Assembly: GCA_034638255.1 (NCBI GenBank)
Contig: JAWPGT010000013.1
Span: 496,001 to 560,000 of the forward strand
DNA length: 64,000 nucleotides
Source: Coprinus comatus
Taxonomy: Eukaryota; Basidiomycota; Agaricomycetes; Agaricales; Agaricaceae
Direction: 5' to 3'
The translations under genes were made by a program, and so were the position numbers. This document shows positions 44,152-54,494 of the stretch, piece by piece (the stretch's first letter is position 1; each line of letters begins with the position of its first letter). The notes under the pieces are model-generated. The model did not search any database and was not told the origin of the DNA. It saw only the letters and a list, made by a program, of their open reading frames with translations.

Positions 44152-45492
44152 TCATGAGGAGTGTGACGGCTGTTTAAAGCGAATGACAACGACGGTGACG
44201 TTGTCGGTGGTATGGTGCGAGAGCGCGTGCTTTAATAGCTTGACGCTTGCGGCCTGAGCATCAAATACATCACGGACAAGTTCGACGGCATTCTGATCGG
44301 TAATGACGTCCCAGAGCTGTGGAATAAAACCTAATGAATGTCTGAGTAATAACGTAGCCGATTAGTACGCACCCCATCACAGGCCAGAATTAAGAATTCA
44401 TCATCATCACACAGCTCAGTTTCAGTGGTATAAGGTGCTCCAACAACAAACTCTTTCATTGATGAATCGCCGAGACTTCTTGTGACGGCCAACACGCCGT
44501 TGACCCGTCCGCTCAAGACAAAGCCTCCAGCATCAGTGATTCGTTTGGCTTCCTGACGATCTGATCCTTTGTGATCATAGGTTAGGCGAACAGCCTTGCC
44601 ATTGCGACAGAGAACACCACGAGCATCGCCAGCGTTTGCACAATAGAGAACGCGCCTAGAGTTTGAGGGTGGTACTGTAATTGTAACACCTTCTGCCAAG
44701 ATTTTACGTGTTGTTGTGGGAGAAGCGGACCTCGGAGTTGTTGGAGAAGATGTCCTACCTGAAGAAGAGGCGCCACCAAGACTTTTGAGTGCTTTACGGA
44801 TGCGACTGCGACTGGACTTGTTCTTTGTGTCTTTTGTATCTTTGATATCACCACCATTTATCTCAAAATTGTCACCGCTGCCATTCATAGTATCGTCGTT
44901 TTCGGAGACTGGAGAGTTTGTAGCGGAGGAGTCGTGGAGGAATGACTGGTGACCTTGGTCGTCTTCGATGCGTAGGAAAGCGGTAACTGCGGTGCAGCCC
45001 GAATGTATTTTCCCATCGGACTCTTCGCACATACGGGAGAGGCTGGCATCGACGGTGTGGAATGTGCGGTTGAGGGTATCTGGGATGGGATTGTCCGGGG
45101 AAGAGTGGAGGGCTTCGAGCAGATACTATGGAGCAGGAGAGGGGTGGTCAATATCTAGTTAATTAGGGTATAACAATAGTACTTCATGAAAATGCTGGCC
45201 ACACCATTCAGCAGCATGTTTTCCAGCATGGCCATCAAAGACAGCAAAGAAGCCCTGGCCTCTGATGGAGTCGAAGTCGACGACAAAGGAATGGGCATCC
45301 TCCATGGTGCGCCTGGTCCCCTTGTCTTCGGATACACCAAGGTGAAAAGTGGGGTGGTTGTTCGAAACACGGTTTAGGACCTAGAGAGAGTGAGCTTGAG
45401 GAGATAGGAAGGATGTGGGGACGTACGCCATGTGTATCGAGGTCAGCGGAGGTTATGCTCTTTGAGCGTGCGTTTGGGGATTCTGAGAACAT
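44152..45492 (-). CDS. PP2C-type protein Ser/Thr phosphatase
   Basis: A Mg/Mn-dependent phosphatase. Motifs in order: RTMEDAHSFVVDFDS, GFFAVFDGHAGKHAAEWC (metal-binding D-G-H-x-G), SGCTAVTAFL, LYCANAGDARGVLCRNGK, LTYDHKGSDRQEAKRI, LAVTRSLGDSSMKEFVVG, DEFLILACDGLWDV and TDNVTVVVIRF. The stop at 44152 follows PSHSS. Between the TAVTAFL strand and the LYCANAGDAR strand lies an insertion of about 100 residues rich in S, D, K and T with a basic patch (RSRIRKALKSL), longer than in yeast Ptc1. It may be a regulatory phosphorylated loop. The start at 45492 is followed by a short head (MFSESPNARSKS) and an intron. Subtype closest to Ptc1 by motif wording. Confidence 0.92.
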
Positions 45493-45596
45493 GGTGTAGT
45501 GGAGAGGTTCAGGGGATAAGTATATAAGATAGTGACGGAATGGTTACGTAAGCTGTGTGATAAAGGACTGGCAGCGATTTGCAGACGATAAGTTGG
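45493..45596. promoter_or_regulatory. 104-bp divergent promoter region
   Basis: Lies between the start codons of the PP2C phosphatase (minus) and the W2-domain protein (plus). The spacing implies overlapping promoters. Confidence 0.45.
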
Positions 45597-47137
45597 ATGT
45601 CTCAGCAATCAGCAGCTGCAAAGCCTTCGCTCCAGGGCGTCCGAATAAAAGCACGCAAGGGCGCAGTAAAGGCACAGGCAAAGCACGAGCCAGCTGTCTT
45701 CAGAGACCAGCTCTTCAAGTTCCTCGAGACCGTCCCAGACAACGACTTCGACGCCTTCACCGCAAAACTCATCCAGGCCGGCTCGTCTCTCGAGTTCCTC
45801 AAGTATGCAGATGCCCTATTCGAAATCATCCTTGTTGGCGGTCTCCTCCAGCCAGGCGGCACGTATATCGACGATGGCGCTCCCATATCCCCCTTCACCG
45901 TCTTCAATGCCAGCGAACCCGCAAACGTCGATGAGATAAAACGCTACATCGACGTCCTCAACAAGCTCATCCGCAGGTTCGCTTCTCTGTCACATTAGCT
46001 TTCTCAGACTCATCCCTTATACAGATACAAGTATCTACAGAGACCACTCGAAGAGTCCGCTCTTCCAACTCTCCTCCAGTACATCCACAGGTGGTCAACC
46101 GCTCAGACTGAAAAATTGGCTATTGCAATTGGCCTCCTCATGTCCCAGGGTCTTGCAGGTGCAAGCTGCCTCGCCAGTCTGACAAAGGACCATCTCGTCA
46201 AAAATGGTTGGCATTTTACCATGAGTTCCTTGCCAGTCGATTGACTAATATACATCACTAGACGTCGCTGTCAATGTCATCACTCTAATCTTTCGCGCAT
46301 TCCTCACGGACCAGTCTATGGAACATCTTTCTGCTGCTCTCAAACGCGGAGGTATCAAGGATCTCCTCGCTTTCTTTCCCCCGAACAAGCGAGACACCAA
46401 GACCCTTGAAGAGCATTTCAAGAAAGCTGAACTGACACAAGTTGCAGACTGGTGGACAAAGAAACAATATGCTGTTTTCAAGGAAGAGCTCATCAAAGAC
46501 CTCACTGATCTCATCGAGAGAGATGAGCCTGCAGACCAAATTGTGTCTGTCATCAAATCAAGACAGGAAGAAACACCGATTCCTGAGGCTGAGCTCATCC
46601 AATGTATCTGGCAAGGCTGTATGTCAAATGTCGACTGGAGTGCTCGCCCAGATCAGATCGAGGGTATCGCTCTGCGTGAAGTCGGCGTACGTTGATCGTG
46701 TCACCGATTCAATCTACCCATCTGACGTCACCGCATGGGACAGAAATACGCTCCCATCTTAGAACCCTTCTGTAGTGGTGCCAAAACTCAAGTTACTCTC
46801 ATCAATACCGTACAAGTCTTCTGCTATGAAGACACTCGCATTATTAAGGCATTCCCCCAAATTCTCAAGGTTTGCAGTTTGACATTCCTATTAGGGGTCT
46901 CAATTACATATCTTGTTATAGGTCTTGTATAACAAGGATTGTATTACCGACCAGGCCATTATTTACTGGTACCAGAAAGGTTCCAAGGCCCAGGGACGAC
47001 AACACTTCCTCAAGAGCACTGAACCGCTAGTCAAGGCAGGATTCCCATATATGTTTTATAAATCAACTAACAAAAATATCTTAATTATACAGTTTTTGCA
47101 ATCCCAAGAAGACAGTGACGAGGAAGATGAAGAGTAG
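45597..47137 (+). CDS. eIF5-mimic (BZW-type) W2-domain protein
   Basis: BZW/5MP proteins mimic the eIF5 C-terminal domain, compete for eIF2 and tune start-codon stringency (established in animals; inferred for fungi). The start at 45597 gives a basic head, then an ARM/HEAT-like region (LQYIHRWSTAQTEKLAIAIG, VNVITLIFRAFLTDQSMEHL). The C-terminal W2 domain has YAPILEPFC, LYNKDCITDQAIIYWYQKGS, the family's aromatic/acidic AA-box pattern, and the acidic end SEDSDEEDEE-like. The last intron, about 47040-47096, appears to be GC-AG (donor AAG/GCAGGA, perfect CTAAC branch site, acceptor TACAG). It is 57 nt long and open in frame, so retention would add 19 residues. Splicing it restores the conserved PLVKFLQ join. 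Stop at 47137. Confidence 0.9.
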
Positions 47138-47286
47138 CCAAGTAAATACTATAAGTACACACGACCCATTTTTTACACGAAATCGCTGTTCATGAATATC
47201 GTTAACGATCCCGTTTTACAATGTCTAGTAATTTTTCTCAATCATCTGGAGTACGTACAATGGCATATTAATTTCTTGTGATAAGA

Positions 47287-50200
47287 TTACCACGCCTCAG
47301 GCATAGAGGGGAAGTCACCTGTCCAACCATTCGTACCACCCATTTGTAAGAAGATACCGTCGGATCCATTAACAGGCAATCCAAGATCGGTTAAATTCTA
47401 CAAAAAGGGAAGTAAGATCTTGGAATGACTTCAATTTAAACCATCGACAAACCTGTTCTTGTAACCACAATGGGATAGCAGCCGGACTAACAATGGCACG
47501 GTCGCTAGGCCATACAAAGCCAAGTTCTTCCATTGTAAATGGAGCAGGCATGGCCGGATCCACAAAAGTAGGTGAAACAATCATATTCTCAGCAAAAGAA
47601 GGGGGAGGCATTGTTGGCATAGGAATGTTGATTCCACTATTACCCATACCAACTTTGCGACGGAGGTTGGCAAGCATGATACGTAATGTTAGGGCATACC
47701 TTTCAGCCGCTACATCGGATAGGAGTTGGGCCAATTGTTCCACTTGAGCAGTTATGGCACCCAAGTCGAGTTCGGTGGGGAAGAGACTGGCCATTTTGAG
47801 TAGGAAGAGACCAGAGAAGGCAGCCGTAACGAGACTATCGTGTACTGCGTATCGTAGTGCCGCTCTGTGATTTTAGGTAAGAGAGATTGTAATTGGGTGA
47901 GATGTTTATTTTTGCTTACCGGTACTCTGACGAATTGAGGAAAATAGAGAGACAATTAGAAGCGGCATCTTTAGCTTGGAATGCCAATTCCCTTTGTTCA
48001 AATGGCATCTTATCCCAAGCGACTCCACGAAGAGCCACGCACACGACCCATAGTTTGGCATAATGTAGCTCTCCAGCAAGGATTTTTCGAAGCAGAGACT
48101 CTTGATCCATTGTGCGGCCTTGGAAAAAATCGTGTCAGGATTTCTGGTTCGTGAATTGTGATATGAGGGTGAGACTAACAGTGGAGTTCATCATGTTCTT
48201 GCCACCAGTTATCGAGAGCTACAAATGCACGTCGAATGAAAGACAGCGTGTTATGGTTGACTTGGCCATTTAAAGGCACTAATGTTTCATATATTTGAGC
48301 TACATTTTCATTAGTTCATGTGCACGAGAAGGAATATATGGGAAACTGACTCTTCTGTGCAATGAGATCGACCAGGGCGACTAACCTAACGTCAGTGGGC
48401 GAGGCCATTGGATGATTGAGTAGGATCCTGGCATGCCGAATGGAGTTTTCGTCCCGCAGCACAATGGGCCGACCAGTTCCAAGACTCATTCTAAATGCGT
48501 CGATCAATATATTGATTAGTGGGCCTTGTTTTTTTTTACGTACTGGTGGTCAAACCAATAAAGGCAACACCAAATGCGCGCAGATACAACTGAGAAAGTT
48601 CATGAGCCCTTTCGCTTCAGTTGATGTTAGGTGAAGCCAACCTAAATTTCGTTCCTCTTCTTCTGAACGTTTTTTTCCACCATCATCTGCCAATTTCTCG
48701 AGAGCTCTATGGAGCCCAAGATCAAGTGCCATACGCATAGCATGACCACTAGGTAGCCAACCATTCGTGCTCCACGCCGCCAAGAGTAACATCCCTGCCA
48801 TACATAGATAACCATAAGCGATAATGAAAGAGAGAATGAAATTATCGAGCACCTTGTACTGCTTCCTTCCTAACCACCGGGCCGAACAAGGATGATCGAG
48901 CGATCCCCTGAGCTTCTTCTAGACATTTGTAAAACGTTGGATTCAAGGGCCCGTTTCCGCTCCGGATTTTGCCTGCAATGGCGAGAATGGAGTCGAATGT
49001 CCAGGGACTACGTTCCATTAGACTTTCATAGGTATCATATACCGGATCAAATAACGGGATGAAAAGATGGCATCCGGCAAAAAAGCTATGTGCAATGCAA
49101 CTAATAAGTTTCTATCCGCGATGCGTGTGAAGGTCATTTACATATTGAACAGCTCGCGTGCTTCGGAATCTGTGACGAGACCCTGAAAATGATCAACGAG
49201 AAGAAAAATATCTTAATTAACACTATCCTACCTTTTCAACTACATGAGGGAAAGCGTTACGGGGTATAGGTTCAGCCCTTTTTCGTTTTTTGACTCTGAG
49301 AATCCTGGTAATTAGCAAGCGGGAGTATTTAAACCATTGTCATTTCCTGTACCTAGCGGCGTCCGCAGAGGGAGCTGCCGCCGCTTCCGCAGCAGCGTTA
49401 GCCAGACCTTGTAGGGCCTCAATGGGGGCATTCAGACTGGAACGAGGCAGTGTGTCTTCTGATTCATCATCGGTAGATGGTGCTGTACTAGGTATGATGC
49501 CATATGACGCATATTTATGCGGCTAAAAACACGAGTACATTAATATTTTTGCGGTTTTGCGAAGTAAATTAGATGACTAACGGGTGGTGCAAACCCTGGT
49601 AGAGGTGGGAACGACTTGGTGCGATCGCTAGGACCTGGTCCGAAATCGAAACCGTTATTCCGGATTGCCATACCAGAACCGTCATGAAAGGTATCACCTG
49701 CTACGGGAGGAGGAGGGTACATTTGCGCGACGGTAGGTGGAGGCATTCCGCCATTTGCTTGTTGTGTTTGGATTGCAGACAGAATGCGATCCAATGAAGA
49801 CTGCATGCCAATCATTTGACTTTGCATGACCTAAAACATATTGATTACCTTCTTTGTCTCTATCCTGTTTAGTTTAAGCATACCAGGTATTGGCCTTCAA
49901 GCCTGGAAAGCCGTCTAGATGGTTTGGGTAGTGGCATAAGGACAAGGCCATAACACAATCAGAAAAGACTGATGCTCACTCAACGCTGGCATTGGATAAA
50001 GCCTGTACACTTTTCTTCTCGGGCTTTTCGAACACACAAGGTACCCCACTTGACTGGCATCGTCGGCAAGGAGCCTGGAGGAGACAGAGCGCCGGGCCGG
50101 GGCGGGGGTTGCGGGCCATGATGAGCAAGTGGCGGAACGGATACGGTCAAACTGGGATACTAACCTCACCTTCGCATCGGTTCTTGCCTCTCCTACAATT

Positions 50201-50356
50201 TGTACAAGCCCGTGCTCCCCTCTTGGGTATGTGGGACGCTGGTGAGTGTTGGCCTGATGTTTCCGCGTTCATTGCAGTGTCCGAACCGCCTGTGCGTCGT
50301 CTTTTGCTTGTGTTTTCTGATCCGTTAGAAATCGATGCAGTAGGGCTCAATGACAT
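47287..50356 (-). CDS. Zn2Cys6 fungal-specific transcription factor (PriB/acu-15-like)
   Basis: A nuclear DNA-binding regulator. The start at 50356 gives a basic/serine head (KRRRTGG). The zinc cluster is ACTNCRRGKNRCEGE then APCRRCQSSGVPCVF (C-x2-C-x6-C, then C-x2-C-x6-C), interrupted by an intron. A dimerisation coiled coil (RLSRLEGQYLVM to SLDRILSAI) follows. The middle domain (Fungal_trans type) shows FFAGCHLFIPLFDPVYDTY, MLLLAAWSTNGWLPSGHAMR, MALDLGLHRALEKL, MSLGTGRPIVLRDENSIRH and HPMASPTDVRLVALVDLIAQ. The stop at 47287 follows DFPSMPEAW, an acidic/aromatic end that may help activation. The target pathway cannot be read from the sequence; none of its neighbours is an obvious regulon. 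Confidence 0.9.
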
Positions 50357-50701
50357 AGAGATATAGCGACTGGGAGTACTCGGAATACAGCTTGGGGCAG
50401 CAATTCTGGGACGTCCTAGGCAACGCAGACACACGGTGTATAAGGTCCGAGTAGGCCCGGTCTTCGCACGACGGTGCACGTGTCGCCATCATCACTTGAC
50501 CTCCAAGTGGTGCTCTCCACAACGTTGTGTCTTTGTTTCATTCGACAACAGCTTCAACAAATTTTGGAATAGAACAGTCTCCACGCCATATTCTCGGAAT
50601 TTCCTACACTCTGTCAAACATTTTTGGCTTCATGTGCAACCTCTGTGTATTCTGTTTCTGTTTCTGGAGATACATCGGCCCATGGTCGGGTATCTATAGC
50701 C
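50357..50701. other. Intergenic, regulator promoter side
   Basis: Lies between the Zn2Cys6 start and the MND1 stop, both minus strand. Read-through frames here carry no motif. Confidence 0.5.
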
Positions 50702-51750
50702 TTACTCGCACAGGTCCTCATAGTCTTCTGAGACTCCCAGGTACCGCCTTATTTCTTCCGCATTGACCCCGCGCTGTCTGGTAAAATATCCCAGAAGTAT
50801 GCTATAGTTATCTTCGGGTTGTAAGTATATATAAACGGGCTTCCTTATATCACCTACCTGTCCAGCGAAGAGCAGCTTCTTTGGCCAACACGACAGCTCG
50901 CTTTGCGTCTTCAAACTTGGCTGGGTCTGCATTACCATAACTTTCTTGCTCCGCCTCGAGGACAGTTAATTCTTGCCGGAGCTTGGTGTATGTTTGCAGT
51001 GCTTGTACACGGATTTCCTTTTCTCTCGTAAAATCCACTGCTAGTCGAGCTGATATTTGGTCCATACCGATTCTTTTCTGAGTGATTGCTCCTGTACAAT
51101 ATTTTGCTTCAAATCCTCCAGTTGTTTAAGTATGTTGGTATTTGCTTCGGTTGCTTTCTTCAGTTGCGTTCGAACCTTAAAAGAGATAGGTTGAGTAGAT
51201 CAACGAATGGGTCTAAAGAAGTGCCTTGTGGACGGACATTCGCTCCTTGTTGCGATGGAAAACTCCAAAAGACTAGTGACAGACTAGGTGGTGTTTTCGT
51301 GCATGTATACAGGGGGCTTACAATTAGAGGAACCAATCTTTTCAGCCTGGACCAGACCGTCGTCAACTAACGACTGTAACACGTCCTTCACGGATTGGGA
51401 TACTGTAAGATACGTGATTATTTATGGGTATGAGATATGATTAAAGAGAAATTACTTTCCGATTCCTTTCAGCTTTGGTCCCAATTTTTCCAACTCCTTG
51501 AGCTGTAATAGTGTTTATATGCGTTCCCTTCATCGTCGAATGGTATTCAAAAACCAATACCTGATAAAAGTCCCTCTGTACTTCATGTTAAATCAAGTTT
51601 CTTGGCCTCCTCAGATTATATCGGACGTACGGATTCATGGAAAATCTCGAGCAGTTTCACCCGTTTATCTTCTGCAGAAAGTCCTCGTGGTGCCTGTAAT
51701 GGTAGTCAACACAATAGCACATAGATAGGTCATTGGTCCAATGCTACCAT
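50702..51750 (-). CDS. MND1: Meiotic recombination protein MND1
   Basis: Mnd1 pairs with Hop2 to stimulate Dmc1/Rad51 strand invasion in meiosis. The winged-helix N-terminus reads APRGLSAEDKRVKLLEIFHE, DFYQLKELEKLGPKLKGI, VSQSVKDVLQSLVDDGLV and EKIGSSNFFWSFPSQ. A long coiled coil follows (RVQALQTYTKLRQELTVLEA), then the C-terminal DNYSILLGYF and EEIRRYLGVSEDYEDL block, stop at 50702. No ATG exists in the APRGL exon. The only fitting start is the ATG at 51750, which is followed at once by a GT donor, so the first coding exon is just the three bases of the start codon (the acceptor CATTACAG leads into GCACCACGAGG). About six further short introns. Length fits the family (about 205-220 residues). 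Confidence 0.92.
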
Positions 51751-51962
51751 TGAAAACAGGGTTATCCGCAGGAACAAGATCTATTAAGGCAAGTGTACAT
51801 TTTTGATGGATAATTCACGTTTTCGGTTAGTTCCTCCTCGGTGGTTTCAACAGCAGGATTCAAACCCAATAAAGTGATCTTGGATGCCCTGCTTATCCTA
51901 ACAAAATAAAGTAGTGGAAACTACCCCCCGTCGGAAACGCTTGCTCTTATCCCATAACTACC

Positions 51963-54047
51963 ATGTCAATTCTCGCTGCTCAGATTAGCATTGCTCTCTT
52001 TCTGATACTTGGTATCACTTATATTCGTATTCATCGGTATGTCAACTACGTTGGTTCTGTTCCACGGATCGGAAAGTCTGGCGTCTTAGGTTATATCTAT
52101 TCTGCCTTGCGATATACCTTGGACGCTGAGGCGGTCATACTTGAAGGAAAATCCAAGTACTCTAACCAACCGTTTACTATACCCACACTGGTGCGTGACG
52201 GTTTCCCACTTCTCCAGCGTACACAGACGAATGTTCCTCCCAGTCAGGGCCTGTATTTCTACTAGGTCCAGAATATCTGGATAAAGTGAAATCAAGCCCT
52301 GATGAAATTGTGCGTCATCCTAACTTTGCTAATTTTACTTTAATGACACATGCGCTTGGTGGCCAGTTGAATGACCCTTTGACTGTGAATGAAGACCTTC
52401 AACTGCCATTTACAATGGATAAACACCAACTCGCTAATCCGTACCAAGCAGATGTGTTACGAATGGGTGTAAATAGGGCCCTCCCATCATATATCCCCGA
52501 GCTTCTTGAAGAGTCTGTACTGGCCACGGGGGAAGTCTTCGAGAATTTTAAAGTTGCAGGTAGGCGTTCCCACTCACGTCAATTAACTAGCACCTAACGT
52601 TATCTACGCTATAGGACATTATGAAGTACCAGTGTTTGATACGATGACGCAACTGATTGCGCAGATCAGCAATAGGGTCATTCTTGGATTAGGTATATGT
52701 CGTAACAAGGCCTTCTTGCATGCGGTAGTGCGCTTCGCAGAAACGGTCCCTCTCATGGCTCCTTTCATTTCCTGGACTCCGAAACCATTACGGCCGTCAG
52801 TATTAATTTTACCACTCAATCTACGAGTAACCTTATTAACAAAAAGCTAGATTAATTCATTTCATCCTCTCTCGTATCCTAGGAGGTAAACACGAAGTTT
52901 TAAGATATCTACTACCATACCTGCAAACCCAGCTTTACGAGAAGCAAGGTCCATTAAGTGAAACAACGGTGGGTGCATATATGATACTCATGTGTACGTT
53001 ATTACTTACCTTAATATCCAGACACTGGTTGCTGAGCACCTGATGAACAGTGCACCTGCGGAAGAAACGTTGCAGGGTCTTGCTATTCGGCTTCTAAATT
53101 TAAATTTTGGCAGCATACATACTTCGTGAGCTCTTCGGTCAAAATTTCTTAACTGACAACTTACCTTACTCGAGGTCTATTTTTATTACACAAACACTGT
53201 TTGAAATTGCTCTCCTCCATCCTGACGATGTCGATAGCATGCGAAATGAAGTATCAGAAGCAATAAAATCTGAACAAGGTTGGACGAAAACTGCAGTGCT
53301 CAAATTTAAGAAAATTGACAGCGCTCTGAAAGAGGTTGGAAGAGTGTATGGTCTAATGCATTGTACGTTACATTTTTTTCTTCCATACATACACATATCT
53401 ATCTCATGTGCTCCTCTGGTAGTTGCACTTCCACGATACACAATGGTTCAGTTCGACCTCGAGAATGGGTTATTTGTCCCTCCTGGGTACAAAGTAGCTA
53501 TTGATATGAAAGCGGTGCATTATAACCCAGAAGTCTATCCCGAGCCAACACGGTGTGATTTGTTTCGCTTCAGCAAGTTAAGAGAAACCGGTGGATCGGA
53601 TACGAAGCACAGTTTCTCTGCGGTCAACGCCTGTGTAAGTCTTCCCATCATTTCATTGGTATTTCGGGTGTCTGATTTATTTTCTATTAGTATCTACCTT
53701 TCGGAGCCGGTAAGTCTACGAAAATCATTATATCACCCAGGAATGACAAACCACACGTAAACCAACAGGCAAGCATACATGTGCCGGCCGTTTCTTCGCA
53801 GCGGTGTGTTCCATTTACCAAACTCCCGGTTTTCTCTTATCACTGTCGTTAATGTGCAACAAACCTCTAGACGGAACTTAAAATCATGCTGGCTCACATA
53901 CTACTCAATTACGATATTTCACTCCCAGAGCATACTCACACGAGGCCAAAGAATATTCTTTTCGATGGAGCGATCATTCCTGATACGAAAGCGAAACTCA
54001 TATTCAAACCTAGGTCACCACCTATCACGAGCTTTGTATTACACTGA
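51963..54047 (+). CDS. Fungal cytochrome P450 monooxygenase
   Basis: A haem-thiolate oxygenase anchored in the ER by its N-terminus (ILAAQISIALFLILGITYI). Landmarks: FLLGPEYLDKVKSSPDEIVR, an I-helix region LNLNFGSIHTSSIFITQ (this clan replaces the usual A-G-x-D-T pattern), ALKEVGRVYG (ExxR), PPGYKVAIDMKAVHYNP, and the haem loop YLPFGAG/KHTCAGRFFAA (F-x-x-G-x-x-x-C-x-G, split by an intron). It ends with ELKIMLAHILLNYDISLPE and a stop at 54047. About eleven introns; the first runs from the donor after CCCACACTG to TCCCAG and removes several stops. The haem motif wording resembles the broad CYP groups used in mushroom terpenoid and xenobiotic metabolism; the substrate cannot be assigned. No terpene or polyketide synthase lies nearby. 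Confidence 0.9.
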
Positions 54048-54494
54048 AATCTTTAAAGGATAGACGGAGTAAACTCTATTCAAATGTAGTAGCTAATTTT
54101 ATGTACTGACAAATTCTGTTTCTCAAAGTTGAAAAATCAATGCGATTGAGTTCATTAATGATAAACGTAAAACATGAATTTGAAAGAAAACGAACTAACT
54201 ATCACCGACTGTGGTGACAGGGCGGTAAACATTTAAAAAATGTAATGCGTGATTTTTTGAGAAAGAAAAAGGACAAGTGGATACTATACGTGTAATATAT
54301 AATCAATGATGGACAAGGGTAGGAGAAAAGAGAGTCGCTGTGTTAAAGCGAAGAAAACGATAATATAGTGTCCCAAGGGTTGTGTAGATGATAAATTTCG
54401 AAGTCCAATTCAAGAAAAAGAACGTGATAAACTGATGATGATAAGAAGATGACCCAGTACAAGATAAGCTATGGGAGGCAGTTCAATATCCAAG
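54048..54494. other. Tail-to-tail intergenic region
   Basis: Both neighbours end here. A-rich 3' flanking sequence, no gene recognised. Confidence 0.5.

Noticed and set aside
52086..52295. In-frame stop codons early in the P450 as evidence of a pseudogene
   Set aside because: A GT-AG intron from CACTG/GTGCGT to CTCCCAG removes them and rejoins the conserved FLLGPEYL segment in frame.
21665..54047. A biosynthetic gene cluster (phosphomevalonate kinase, P450, Zn2Cys6 regulator, acyl-CoA synthetase-like gene)
   Set aside because: These genes are 20-50 kb apart among housekeeping genes, and there is no terpene, polyketide or peptide synthase.
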